Source of the DNA: CAADGU01 sp964581605
GTDB taxonomy: Bacteria; Chloroflexota; Anaerolineae; Promineifilales; Promineifilaceae
Direction of reading: 5' to 3'
NCBI GenBank assembly: GCA_964581605.1
Contig: CAZOPF010000049.1
Coordinates: 1-41,322 of the forward strand
DNA length: 41,322 bases
Of the stretch, positions 7,320-14,633 are shown piece after piece. Each line of letters starts with the position of its first letter. Within the stretch, counting starts at the first letter, position 1. Below the pieces are notes generated by a model, which saw nothing but the letters and a program-made list of their open reading frames with translations, was not told where the DNA came from and did no database searches. The translations under genes and the position numbers were made by a program.

Positions 7320-8867
7320 TTATAGTTGACCCTCCCTGCTTCCTCTTAGCCACCAGGATACGACCACGGCCACTATCGCCACCGCCGCCGAAATGAGAAA
7401 TGTCTCGGCCAAAACATCCACCGTCACCCGCATCAGCCCATCGGTTAAGGCTAGTTGATATTGCGGGTCTGTCAACGGTAAATCCGGCAGTTCAATGAGT
7501 TTGCGCAACAATTGAAACCGGTGCAGCCCCCAGGCCGTCAGCCCGGCCAGCCCCACGCTCATGCCCATCAGCCGCAGCACAATCACCAGGCTGGCGGCGA
7601 TCCCTCGTTCAGAATCCGGCGCGGCGTTGATCACGGCCGTGCCCACCGGCGCAATCACCAGCCCAAAACCCATGCCCAATATCACCAACTGCCACGCCAT
7701 TTGCCCATACGCCGCTTCCACCGACCACGTCCCGCCCATCAGACCAAAACCAACAGCGCACAACAGCAGGCCAACGGCCGTCACCGGCCGATACCCCCAC
7801 CGCTCCGTGCCCCGCCCGCCGACATAAGACATCACCGCCATCGCCAGCGTCATGCCGCTCAGTAACAAGCCACTGACCACTGCCGCCTGCTGCGCCTCAA
7901 ATTCCAGCACATTCACCAGCAGCGGCACATTCACCATGGCAATAATCAAAATGAACCCAACCAGAAAATTGATCAGCACCGCCGGGCTAAAGTTGGGGCG
8001 GCGGAAGAGGGAGAGGTCTATAAGAGGTGGGGTGAGGGGGTGAGGGGGTGAAGGGGTGAGATCGCTCAGACGGCCGAGTCGCCATTCGATCCATACAAAC
8101 AACCCAAGCATCACCGCCGCCAGCGCGTAAAAAAAGGTGGTGTTAATAGGTTCTGGCTCGTTGAGGGCGGCAAATCCACCGGCCGCCTGCACATCCCCGC
8201 TGCCCAACAGGGCCACATTCAGGGCGATGAGGCAAATGGTGAGCACGGCCGTGCCCGCCCAATCAATCCGCGCCCGGTGCGTTGGTTTTGGCAAGTCGGC
8301 CAGTGCCCACCAGGCCAGCGCCATGGCCAGCAGGCTGAGCGGCACATTCAGGTAAAATTGCCACTGCCAGCTTAAATAGCGGATCAAAAACGCCCCATAG
8401 AGCGGCCCCCATACCCAACCGGCCGTGTCCACCGCCCCCAATGTGCCCAACGCTCTGGCCCGTCGTTCTGGAGCATACACATCCCCCACCACCGCCATGG
8501 CCACCGGCACCATCGCCCCGCCGCCCAACGCCGTCAGCACCCGCCCGGTAATAAATGCAGGCAGCGAATCGGCCAGTGGCAGCCAGACAGAGCCAACCAG
8601 GAACAAAACCAGCGACCCCACATAGACCGCCCGCCGCCCCACCAGATCACTCAGCCGCCCCACAAAAGGCATCGCCACCACATAGGCAATCAGGTAGGCG
8701 TTTACAATCCACGCCGCCCGGTTCAGTTCGTCCGGCAGCGGAATTTCCAGGTCAAAAATGATCTGCCGCAGCATGGTGGAAACGACGGTCAGGTCGTCGG
8801 CGGCAATAAACACGCCAAAGGCGACAACAGCCAGAATCAGAGCAGGGGAGGGCTTTCTAATGGTCAA
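7320..8867 (-). CDS. MFS multidrug exporter, DHA2 (EmrB/QacA-like)
   Basis: A major facilitator superfamily proton-coupled exporter of 515 aa, the length and hydrophobic pattern of 14-TM drug:H+ antiporters. The loop 2-3 motif GRLSDLVGRRAV (residue about 68) and a motif-C-like GAVDTAGWVWGPLYGAFL (residue about 144) are visible. The start used is a TTG at 8867, embedded in GGTTAACGGTCAA-type repeat without a clear ribosome-binding site, so the true start is uncertain. A Pro-rich segment in the central loop (TPSPPHPLTPP) is encoded by a tandem repeat. It converges on the second thrS with a 23-bp gap holding only a weak hairpin. Substrate unknown. Confidence 0.9.
   Translation of the reverse strand: MTIRKPSPALILAVVAFGVFIAADDLTVVSTMLRQIIFDLEIPLPDELNRAAWIVNAYLIAYVVAMPFVGRLSDLVGRRAVYVGSLVLFLVGSVWLPLADSLPAFITGRVLTALGGGAMVPVAMAVVGDVYAPERRARALGTLGAVDTAGWVWGPLYGAFLIRYLSWQWQFYLNVPLSLLAMALAWWALADLPKPTHRARIDWAGTAVLTICLIALNVALLGSGDVQAAGGFAALNEPEPINTTFFYALAAVMLGLFVWIEWRLGRLSDLTPSPPHPLTPPLIDLSLFRRPNFSPAVLINFLVGFILIIAMVNVPLLVNVLEFEAQQAAVVSGLLLSGMTLAMAVMSYVGGRGTERWGYRPVTAVGLLLCAVGFGLMGGTWSVEAAYGQMAWQLVILGMGFGLVIAPVGTAVINAAPDSERGIAASLVIVLRLMGMSVGLAGLTAWGLHRFQLLRKLIELPDLPLTDPQYQLALTDGLMRVTVDVLAETFLISAAVAIVAVVVSWWLRGSREGQL
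8025..8060. repeat. In-frame GGGGTGA tandem repeat inside the MFS gene
   Basis: About four units of GGGGTGA or GGGGGTGA encode the Pro-rich stretch in the exporter's central loop. The unit resembles the intergenic tandem words but is inside a gene and in frame. Confidence 0.75.
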
Positions 8868-8885
8868 TGGTTAACGGTCAATTGT

Positions 8886-9164
8886 TTAGAGGAAAAAGTC
8901 TTTGAGAGCGGCCGATACATCGGCGACGATAATGTGCCAGTCGGTATCCGGGGTGCGGGTGATGGTCAGGTCACGGCCGTCAATGTGCAGCGTAGCAATT
9001 CCTTCAATCACCGCCAACGCCTGCGCCACGGGCGACCCCTCTTCCATTGCTGCAAGAGAGGGATACATTTCTGGCTCTCCCTCCGCCAGTTTGAGATTGG
9101 TATGAATGTGCAGGTGACGGCCGTCGTCACTCAGTTCCGTCTCAATTTCAATATATTCTGACAT
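8886..9164 (-). CDS. Stand-alone Nfu/NifU N-terminal-domain-like protein
   Basis: A small cytoplasmic protein of 92 aa. Its second half (EGSPVAQALAVIEGIATLHI, then a Gly-Arg-Asp strand and an Asp-Trp helix) matches the Nfu_N domain found N-terminal to Fe-S carrier Nfu proteins. There is no Cys-x-x-Cys Fe-S-binding domain attached. I chose ATG 9164 because TGGAGTGG precedes it and a TATAAT box lies about 32 bp upstream; an in-frame start at 9209 would lie upstream of that promoter. It may assist Fe-S assembly with a partner elsewhere. Confidence 0.7.
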   Translation of the reverse strand: MSEYIEIETELSDDGRHLHIHTNLKLAEGEPEMYPSLAAMEEGSPVAQALAVIEGIATLHIDGRDLTITRTPDTDWHIIVADVSAALKDFFL

Positions 9165-9195
9165 ACTATCCACTCCATTGCTTGTATCGGCACGA

Positions 9196-9201
9196 ATTAT
9201 A
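9196..9201 (-). promoter_or_regulatory. TATAAT -10 box for the Nfu_N-like gene
   Basis: A perfect TATAAT on the minus strand predicts a start near 9189 and a 25-nt leader. The -35 region is poor because it overlaps the T-tract of the upstream terminator. Confidence 0.5.
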
Positions 9202-9207
9202 ACAAAC

Positions 9208-9238
9208 AAAAAGACGGCCGTACCCCCGATGGCCGTCT
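9208..9238 (-). terminator. Terminator after the glycosyltransferase gene
   Basis: On the minus strand AGACGGCC (9238-9231) pairs with GGCCGTCT (9219-9212), followed by a T-run (CTTTTTG). One arm contains a perfect ACGGCCGT, so the iterated palindrome has been recruited into a terminator stem. Confidence 0.75.
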
Positions 9239-9239
9239 C

Positions 9240-9298
9240 TCACTAATAACCGATAACCGTTTACTGTTCACCGATGACCATTCACCGATTACCCATCT
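9240..9298. repeat. GATTACC/GATAACC word repeat at glycosyltransferase 3' end
   Basis: Repeated units ATAACCGATAACCG, TTCACCGATGACC and TTCACCGATTACC. The stop codon of the glycosyltransferase lies inside one unit (GGTAATCGGTGA on the minus strand). Confidence 0.75.
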
Positions 9299-10037
9299 CC
9301 ACCGCCCCACCCACTTTCTGCGGCGCAATCACCCGCTCCTCACGCCACAACTGCATCCGAAAACGCACCAACTCTTTGAAGGCGCGTATGATAACGGCTG
9401 GCTTCGCTCCGGTCGGGTTGCCCGCCACACGGGGCCGGTGGCCGTGAATGGGCACTTCGGCAATGCGAAACCCGGCCCGTTTGGCCCGCACCAGAAATTC
9501 GGCGCTAAAGGTAGCTCCGCCGGACTGCACCTCATCGCGCAGATGGTCAACCACCGGCCGCCGCATCAGCTTAAAAGCGCAGTCAATATCTCGCGCTGTG
9601 TAGCCAAACAGCAGCGTCACCAGTCCACTCCACCCCTTGCCATTGAGCCTCCGCATGAACGGGTCACGGCGCGGCTTGCGGTAACCGACCACCAAATCCG
9701 CGCTGGTCAATTGCGCCAGCATCTTGCCAATTTCCTGTAAATCAAACTGACGATCCGCGTCGGTGAAGAAAATGAGGTCTTTGGTGGCGCTGGTCAATCC
9801 CGTCCACACGGCCGTGCCATACCCCTTGTTCCCCTCATGCTGCACCAACCGCACCTGTGGATGCACCGCCGCCAGCCGGTTCACCACTGCCGCCGTGTCA
9901 TCCCGGCTGCCATCATCCACCACAATCAGTTCCAGGTCAGCCACCAGCGGCCCCACCACACGCAGCGTATCCTCAATCATCGCCTGGATATTCTCGCCCT
10001 CGTTATAAGCCGGCATGGCCACAGTTAAACTTGTCAC
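9282..10037 (-). CDS. Family 2 glycosyltransferase, DPM1-like
   Basis: A GT-A fold glycosyltransferase of 251 aa related to polyprenyl/dolichyl-phosphate mannosyl- or glucosyltransferases. The nucleotide-binding VVDDGSRDDT (residues 39-48) and the metal-binding DAD (93-95) are present, followed by the family's FMRRLNGKGW segment. There is no C-terminal membrane domain, so it acts at the membrane as a peripheral enzyme or with a separate flippase. Start GTG 10037 has AGGAG upstream. Its last residues, Gly-Asn-Arg-stop, are encoded by intergenic repeat sequence. The sugar donor cannot be told from sequence. Confidence 0.9.
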   Translation of the reverse strand: MTSLTVAMPAYNEGENIQAMIEDTLRVVGPLVADLELIVVDDGSRDDTAAVVNRLAAVHPQVRLVQHEGNKGYGTAVWTGLTSATKDLIFFTDADRQFDLQEIGKMLAQLTSADLVVGYRKPRRDPFMRRLNGKGWSGLVTLLFGYTARDIDCAFKLMRRPVVDHLRDEVQSGGATFSAEFLVRAKRAGFRIAEVPIHGHRPRVAGNPTGAKPAVIIRAFKELVRFRMQLWREERVIAPQKVGGAVEMGNR

Positions 10038-10051
10038 GCACTTCTCCTATA

Positions 10052-10211
10052 TCTAGTGGTTAGAGATTGGAAATTAGAGATTGAGCAATCGCCAGGCTTC
10101 AATCTCCAATCTCCCTACCTCAGTTATACACCGATTCTACTAACAGGTCGTACCAAGTGGGAAAAAGTTACGGCCGTAATCCGATTACCGACCACCGATT
10201 ACCGATTACCG
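10052..10211. repeat. Two word-repeat blocks (GAGATTG and GATTACC)
   Basis: 10052-10118 holds AGAGATTGG and AGAGATTGAG units facing CAATCTCCAATCTCC, an imperfect hairpin like that at 3401-3483. 10178-10211 holds four CGATTAC/CGACCAC-type heptamers and overlaps the 3' end of the next gene. No other gene is visible in this 161-bp gap. Confidence 0.75.
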
Positions 10212-10681
10212 TCCTCCACCAACTCCACCACTCGCCCCCTCGTCACCCGCTGCAAGTCGGCAAAATCCACCGCCAGCGTGACGGTACTCAGGCCGCTGCC
10301 ACAATAGACCGTGCCCCTCTCGGCCAGACGGCCGTCGAACAGCACCACCACATCCGCCCGCAGCGCAAACGGCCCCACGCCGCCCACTTCAAAGCCCAAC
10401 TCTGCCGCCACCGCCTCTGGCGACAGGCTGGTGACGTCCCGCCGATTCACCCCCAACGCCCGCGCCAGCAGCGGGTAGCTCAACCGATCATGTCCACGCA
10501 AACCGGCCAATACGTAACGGCCGTCGCGCAGCCGAAAGGCAATCGTCTTCAACATCCGGTCCAGCAGCAGCGGCAGCTTCGCCTCCACCTCCGCCACTGT
10601 GCGCACCGGCTCATGCGCATACAGCCCATACGCCACCCCCTGCTCATCCAACAGTTGCAAAATCTGCTCGTAAACCATCAT
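10199..10681 (-). CDS. YbaK/ProX-type aminoacyl-tRNA deacylase
   Basis: A cytoplasmic single-domain trans-editing enzyme of 160 aa that hydrolyses mischarged tRNA; family members act on Cys-tRNA-Pro or Ala-tRNA-Pro. The catalytic-type Lys is K45 (MLKTIAF). The family loops GGVGPFAL and VYCGSGLSTVTL are visible. Which mischarged tRNA it clears cannot be read from sequence. Two ATGs open the frame (10681 and 10678) and neither has a clear ribosome-binding site. The protein ends Gly-Asn-Arg-stop within repeat sequence, like the glycosyltransferase downstream of it. Confidence 0.85.
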   Translation of the reverse strand: MMVYEQILQLLDEQGVAYGLYAHEPVRTVAEVEAKLPLLLDRMLKTIAFRLRDGRYVLAGLRGHDRLSYPLLARALGVNRRDVTSLSPEAVAAELGFEVGGVGPFALRADVVVLFDGRLAERGTVYCGSGLSTVTLAVDFADLQRVTRGRVVELVEDGNR

Positions 10682-10691
10682 TGTCTGAAAA

Positions 10692-10780
10692 CCGTGAGTG
10701 AACAGTAAGCAGTGAACAGTAAACAGTTAACGGATTACTGCTCACTGCCCACTGCTCACTGCCCACTGCTCACTGCCCAC
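10692..10780. repeat. AGTRAGC-family heptamer hairpin
   Basis: Six contiguous heptamers alternate TGCTCAC and TGCCCAC (10739-10780), a 14-bp unit repeated three times. They face GTGAACAGTAAGCAGTGAAC (about 10702-10721) to form a hairpin. The last unit touches the GNAT stop codon. It is the same word family as the array at 5334-5417. Confidence 0.85.
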
Positions 10781-11238
10781 TATTTACCGCCCACTCGTTT
10801 CGACATCAAAAAATAGTTCTCCCGCTTCTCAAACCCCACCCGTTCATACACCGTCTGCGCGTTTACATTCGCCCGGTCAACCTCCAGGTGCAGCGCCTGG
10901 ATGTCCCGCGCCCGGCAAACCTCGGCCGCAAAAGCCAACGTCTGGCGACCCACACCCTGCCCACGATACTCCTCTTCAATGTACAGTTCGTCCACAAACG
11001 CATCCCGGCCGCCAAATTCCACGCTAAAACCCCAGGTCAGCACCATATACCCCACCGCTGCCCCATCGGCGCAAATCAGCCACACACTACCCCACTCCTC
11101 ATGGTCTAAAAGCAATTTCAGCCCGGCCCGCGCCCGCACGGGATCAGCCTCCGTGCCATCAAATTCATTCAAAGCCACATGAAAACGTACCAGCGTTTCC
11201 ACATCGGCCCATTCTGCCTGGCGAAAAGTTATTTCCAT
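10780..11238 (-). CDS. GNAT family N-acetyltransferase
   Basis: A cytoplasmic acetyl-CoA-dependent acyltransferase of 152 aa. The acetyl-CoA pyrophosphate-binding motif is RGQGVGR (92-98), preceded by the typical DELYIEEEY strand and followed by the C-terminal NVNAQTVYERVGF signature. GGAGGAG stands 8 nt before ATG 11238. Substrate unknown; small-molecule or protein N-acetylation are both possible. Confidence 0.88.
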   Translation of the reverse strand: MEITFRQAEWADVETLVRFHVALNEFDGTEADPVRARAGLKLLLDHEEWGSVWLICADGAAVGYMVLTWGFSVEFGGRDAFVDELYIEEEYRGQGVGRQTLAFAAEVCRARDIQALHLEVDRANVNAQTVYERVGFEKRENYFLMSKRVGGK

Positions 11239-11358
11239 AACCGCACTCCTCCAGTTGGTTGCCCGATTTTAACCCATCTGCTGACGTTCTGCCTGCTCAC
11301 CCGTGACAATCATCATGCACCCTCTGGCCTCTCCCGGCATACACTAGGGCGTGAGAAA

Positions 11359-11430
11359 GTGTTTTTGTGTTTTAGTGTTTGTGTGTTTTGGTATGCACGC
11401 AAACACTAAAACACACAAACACAAAAACAC
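11359..11430. repeat. GTGTTTTTGTG-word long hairpin
   Basis: A T/G-rich arm (11359-11388) faces an A/C-rich arm (11401-11430) made of the same words in shuffled order (GTGTTTTTG, TTTAGTG, TTGTGTG). It separates the divergent GNAT and alanine dehydrogenase genes and ends 18 nt before the latter. Its A/T-richness contrasts with neighbouring DNA. Confidence 0.75.
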
Positions 11431-11448
11431 AATTTTAAGGAATCTGCT

Positions 11449-12534
11449 ATGACCACCATTGGCATACCCAAAGAAGTGCGAGACCTGGAGCGGCGGGTGG
11501 GGCTGACCCCGGCTGGCGTCTTAGCTCTGAAACAGGCTGGGCACACCATCTATGTGCAGGCCGAGGCCGGTGTAGGTGCCGGTTTTTCCGATGAAGCATA
11601 CCGGCAGGCTGGGGCGCAGATTGTCTATTCGGCGGGAGAGGTCTACGGCCGTGCCGACATCATCGCCAAAGTTACCCGCCCCTGCGCCGACGAGCACGCC
11701 TTGTTCCGCCCTGGCCAGACCATCTTCTCCTTTTTACACCTCTCCGTCGCCTCACCAGACCTGCGCCAGGCGTTGGAAAGTCATGAAATTACGGCCGTCG
11801 CCTACGAAATGATCGAAGAACCAGACGGCAACCGCCCCGTGCTGCGCCCCGCCAGCGAAGTAGCCGGGCGTATGGCCCCCCTCATTGCCGGGCAGCTTCT
11901 GAGCAGTTACCAGCCAGGATTGGCTGGCGAAGGGCTGGGTATTTTGCTCAGTGGGCTGGCCGGTGTGCCACCAGCGACTGTCGTCATCGTCGGCGCGGGT
12001 GTGTTAGGGCGCAATGCCGCCCGCGCCTGCATGGGCATGGGCGCCCAGGTGACGGTGTTAGACCGCAGCATCGAAGCTCTGCGTGTCATTGATAATCGTT
12101 TCGACGGCCGTGTCACCACCATGTTCGCCAATGAATACAACCTGAAACGGGCCGCCGCCTTTGCCGATGTGCTGATTGGCGCAGTCTCTATCCCCGGCCA
12201 GCGTTCCCCGGTGATCATCAGCCGCGACATGGTGCGCAGCATGCGCAAAGGTTCGGTCATTATGGACTTCTCCATTGACCAGGGTGGCTGTGTGGAAGGC
12301 ATCCGCCCCACTACCCTGCGCGACCCGGCTTATCTGGCTGAAGGTGTGATTCACTATGCCGTGCCCAACATGACGGCCGTCTATGCCCGCACCACCAGCC
12401 ACGCCATCACCAATTCCGCCTTGCCCTACCTGCTCGCCGCCGCCGAACACGGCTTGCCTGCCGCCTTCGCATACCTGCCCGCCCTGGAAAAAGGCGTCAA
12501 TTTACTGCAAGGCAAACCAGCCAGTAATCGGTAA
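11449..12534 (+). CDS. ald: Alanine dehydrogenase
   Basis: NAD-dependent oxidative deamination of L-alanine to pyruvate and ammonium, or the reverse, in the cytoplasm. 361 aa, close to the usual 360-375. The family start GIPKEVRDLERRVGLTP is present. The pyruvate-binding Lys and catalytic His are K74 (AKVTRP) and H97 (FSFLHLSV). The nucleotide-binding GAGVLG is at 182-187. AAGGA precedes ATG 11449. The protein terminates Ser-Asn-Arg-stop within repeat DNA. A transhydrogenase alpha subunit is the main relative but is excluded by length and context. Confidence 0.93.
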   Translation: MTTIGIPKEVRDLERRVGLTPAGVLALKQAGHTIYVQAEAGVGAGFSDEAYRQAGAQIVYSAGEVYGRADIIAKVTRPCADEHALFRPGQTIFSFLHLSVASPDLRQALESHEITAVAYEMIEEPDGNRPVLRPASEVAGRMAPLIAGQLLSSYQPGLAGEGLGILLSGLAGVPPATVVIVGAGVLGRNAARACMGMGAQVTVLDRSIEALRVIDNRFDGRVTTMFANEYNLKRAAAFADVLIGAVSIPGQRSPVIISRDMVRSMRKGSVIMDFSIDQGGCVEGIRPTTLRDPAYLAEGVIHYAVPNMTAVYARTTSHAITNSALPYLLAAAEHGLPAAFAYLPALEKGVNLLQGKPASNR

Positions 12535-12601
12535 ACGGTAAACAGTAATCGGTTTTCATCTACCACCGACAACCGATAACCGATAACCGATAACCGTACA
12601 C
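12526..12601. repeat. GGTAATCGG/GATAACC heptamer hairpin
   Basis: AGTAATCGGTAAACGG and CAGTAATCGGTT on the left face three tandem ATAACCG units on the right. It supplies the ald stop codon (TAATCGGTAA) and ends just before the ribosome-binding site of the next gene. Confidence 0.8.
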
Positions 12602-12611
12602 CGGAGAACAA

Positions 12612-13907
12612 ATGAACTGGGAAACCATCTACCGCCACAAAGTAACCGACGTACAAACTGCCCTCAGCGCCATCCAATCGGGCAACCGCCTCTACGTGGG
12701 GGGCGGCGCGGGTGTGCCCATCGCCCTCACACAAGGACTTACGGAATGTGCCCATCGCCTGCAAAACGTGGAACTTACCCACATCCTCACCTTCGCCAAA
12801 GCCCCCTACGTGGAGCCGGAATTTCAGGACAACTTTCGCGTAAACGCCCTGTTTATCGGCCGTAATGTGCGCCGTGCCGTGCAAGACGGCCGTGCCGACT
12901 TCACCCCCATCTTCCTGTCCGAAATCCCTGGCCTCTTCCGCAACGGCATCCTGCCCCTGGACGTAGCCATCATCTCCGTCACCCCGCCCGATGAACACGG
13001 CTTTTGCAGCTTCGGCGTGGAAGTAGGCACCACCAAACCCGCCGCCGAATCCGCCCGCCTCATCATCGCCGAAGTCAACCGGCAAATGCCCCGCACCCTC
13101 GGCGACAGTTTCATCCACGTCAGCCGCCTGCACCACATCGTCGAAGTAGATTACCCCCTGCCCGAAGCCCCCCAGGGTGACACCTCCGCTGACAATCTGC
13201 AAATCGGCCAGCACATCGCCGACATGATCCCCAACGGTGCTACCCTGCAAATGGGCATCGGCAGCATTCCCGATGCTGTGCTGCGCAGCCTGACGCACCA
13301 CAAAGACCTGGGTGTGCATACCGAACTCTTCTCCGATGGCGTCATTGATCTGGTAGAGCAGGGCATTATCAACTGCGCCCAAAAGACATTCCACCCCGGC
13401 AAAATTGTGGCCGGTTTTCTCTTTGGCAGCCAGCGATTGTATGAGTTCATTCACAACAACCCACTCATTGAAATGCACCCCACCGACTACGTCAACGACC
13501 CCTTCAACATCGCCCGCAACGAGAAAATGGTGGCCATCAACTCTGCCCTGCAAGTAGACCTGACCGGGCAGGTGTGCGCCGACTCCATTGGCCCCCGTTT
13601 TTACAGCGGTGTGGGTGGGCAAATTGATTTCATTCGTGGCGCGGCGCGCTCCAAAGGGGGGCTGCCCATCATCGCCTTCCCGTCAACGGCACAGGGTGGC
13701 ACAGTCAGCCGCATTGTGCCCATGCTGAACGAAGGTGCGGGGGTAGTAACCACGCGCAATGATGTGCATTATGTGGTGACAGAGTTTGGGGTGGCTTCCC
13801 TGTATGGCAAATCTATTCGCCAACGGGTGCAAGAGCTGGTGAATATCGCCCATCCCCAATTCCGTGAAGAGCTGCTGGCGGCCGCCAAAGAAATCGGGTA
13901 CGTGTAA
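12612..13907 (+). CDS. Acetyl-CoA hydrolase/CoA-transferase family enzyme
   Basis: A cytoplasmic class I-like CoA-transferase of 431 aa, of the 4-hydroxybutyrate CoA-transferase / butyryl-CoA:acetate transferase / acetyl-CoA hydrolase family. The glycine-rich GGGAGVP (residues 30-36) and the catalytic Glu E238 in HTELFSDG are seen, with QMGIGSIPDAV just before. GGAGAA precedes ATG 12612. It lies 77 bp downstream of ald, so the pair could share a transcript handling pyruvate and acyl-CoA, but a hairpin repeat intervenes. The acyl substrate cannot be assigned from sequence. Confidence 0.9.
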   Translation: MNWETIYRHKVTDVQTALSAIQSGNRLYVGGGAGVPIALTQGLTECAHRLQNVELTHILTFAKAPYVEPEFQDNFRVNALFIGRNVRRAVQDGRADFTPIFLSEIPGLFRNGILPLDVAIISVTPPDEHGFCSFGVEVGTTKPAAESARLIIAEVNRQMPRTLGDSFIHVSRLHHIVEVDYPLPEAPQGDTSADNLQIGQHIADMIPNGATLQMGIGSIPDAVLRSLTHHKDLGVHTELFSDGVIDLVEQGIINCAQKTFHPGKIVAGFLFGSQRLYEFIHNNPLIEMHPTDYVNDPFNIARNEKMVAINSALQVDLTGQVCADSIGPRFYSGVGGQIDFIRGAARSKGGLPIIAFPSTAQGGTVSRIVPMLNEGAGVVTTRNDVHYVVTEFGVASLYGKSIRQRVQELVNIAHPQFREELLAAAKEIGYV

Positions 13908-13908
13908 T

Positions 13909-14574
13909 TTACAAATTAGGGGCCACATCCACCGCCAGCCCAAAGATGCCAATGGCAATGAGCAGCACACCAGAAAGGCGGGTGAGTAGTTGGTAATTCG
14001 CACCCGTCCAGCGGGTGAAGCGGCGCTGCACGGGTAGGGCGGCAAAGGGCAGCGCCACCAGCGGCCAGCCGAAGCCGATACCAAAGGCGATGAAGTAAGC
14101 CATGCTGTTCGCCAGGTTAGTAAAGCTGCCTGCGCCCAGCAAAAAGGCGCTGACAACCAACGGCCCGGCGCAGGGCAGGGTCATGGGGCCAAGCAGCAGA
14201 CCATAGACGAAGGCGGCGGCGAAGGGGTTGCGCAGGACGGGGGTTTGCACGGCCGTGAACCGGGCAAATGGGTTACGGCCGTTCAGCATCAACAGCCCCA
14301 TCACAATCACGACAGCATAAATAATGGGTAGCAGCCAGGGCAATATGGCCCCAAACGATTGCCGGAAGAGATACAGCACCAGCCCCACCAGCAACATCAG
14401 GCTCAGCACCCCCGCCAGCACAAAAAAGCCGAGCCATTTGGCAACCCGTGCCGTGCGTTCATTGGCCGCGTTCCCGGCCAGAAACGCAACCAGGCCAGGA
14501 TACAGCGGTAGCACACACACATTGGTGAGAATGGCAGCATTGCCCAGGAGGAAGGCTTCGAATAGTTGGTTCAT
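13909..14574 (-). CDS. CcdA-like membrane thiol-disulfide electron transporter
   Basis: A cytochrome c biogenesis CcdA / DsbD-transmembrane family protein of 221 aa with about six membrane segments. It carries the two expected intramembrane cysteines, C20 (LTNVCVLPLYPG) and C135 (MTLPCAGP), each next to Pro. Such proteins pass electrons from cytoplasmic thioredoxin to extracytoplasmic thiol proteins. I chose ATG 14574; a GTG at 14622 would add 16 residues encoded by a hairpin repeat. It lies directly downstream of the thioredoxin-like lipoprotein gene, the natural partner. Its stop is one base from the stop of the convergent CoA-transferase gene. Confidence 0.88.
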   Translation of the reverse strand: MNQLFEAFLLGNAAILTNVCVLPLYPGLVAFLAGNAANERTARVAKWLGFFVLAGVLSLMLLVGLVLYLFRQSFGAILPWLLPIIYAVVIVMGLLMLNGRNPFARFTAVQTPVLRNPFAAAFVYGLLLGPMTLPCAGPLVVSAFLLGAGSFTNLANSMAYFIAFGIGFGWPLVALPFAALPVQRRFTRWTGANYQLLTRLSGVLLIAIGIFGLAVDVAPNL

Positions 14575-14590
14575 AAGCGAGACAGGATGT

Positions 14591-14622
14591 GTGATGCGTG
14601 AATTGGCAAACCCACGCATCAC
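14591..14622. repeat. GTGATGCGTG hairpin
   Basis: GTGATGCGTG (14591-14600) and CACGCATCAC (14613-14622) are perfect 10-bp arms between the thioredoxin and ccdA-like genes. The same word forms a hairpin at 39442-39484. Confidence 0.85.
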
Positions 14623-14633
14623 GGATTACGTTC

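Noticed and set aside
12426..13622. Long minus-strand open frame opposite ald and the CoA-transferase gene
   Set aside because: It covers two well-supported plus-strand genes; the product is Gly/Val/His-rich and crosses intergenic repeat DNA. It is a shadow.
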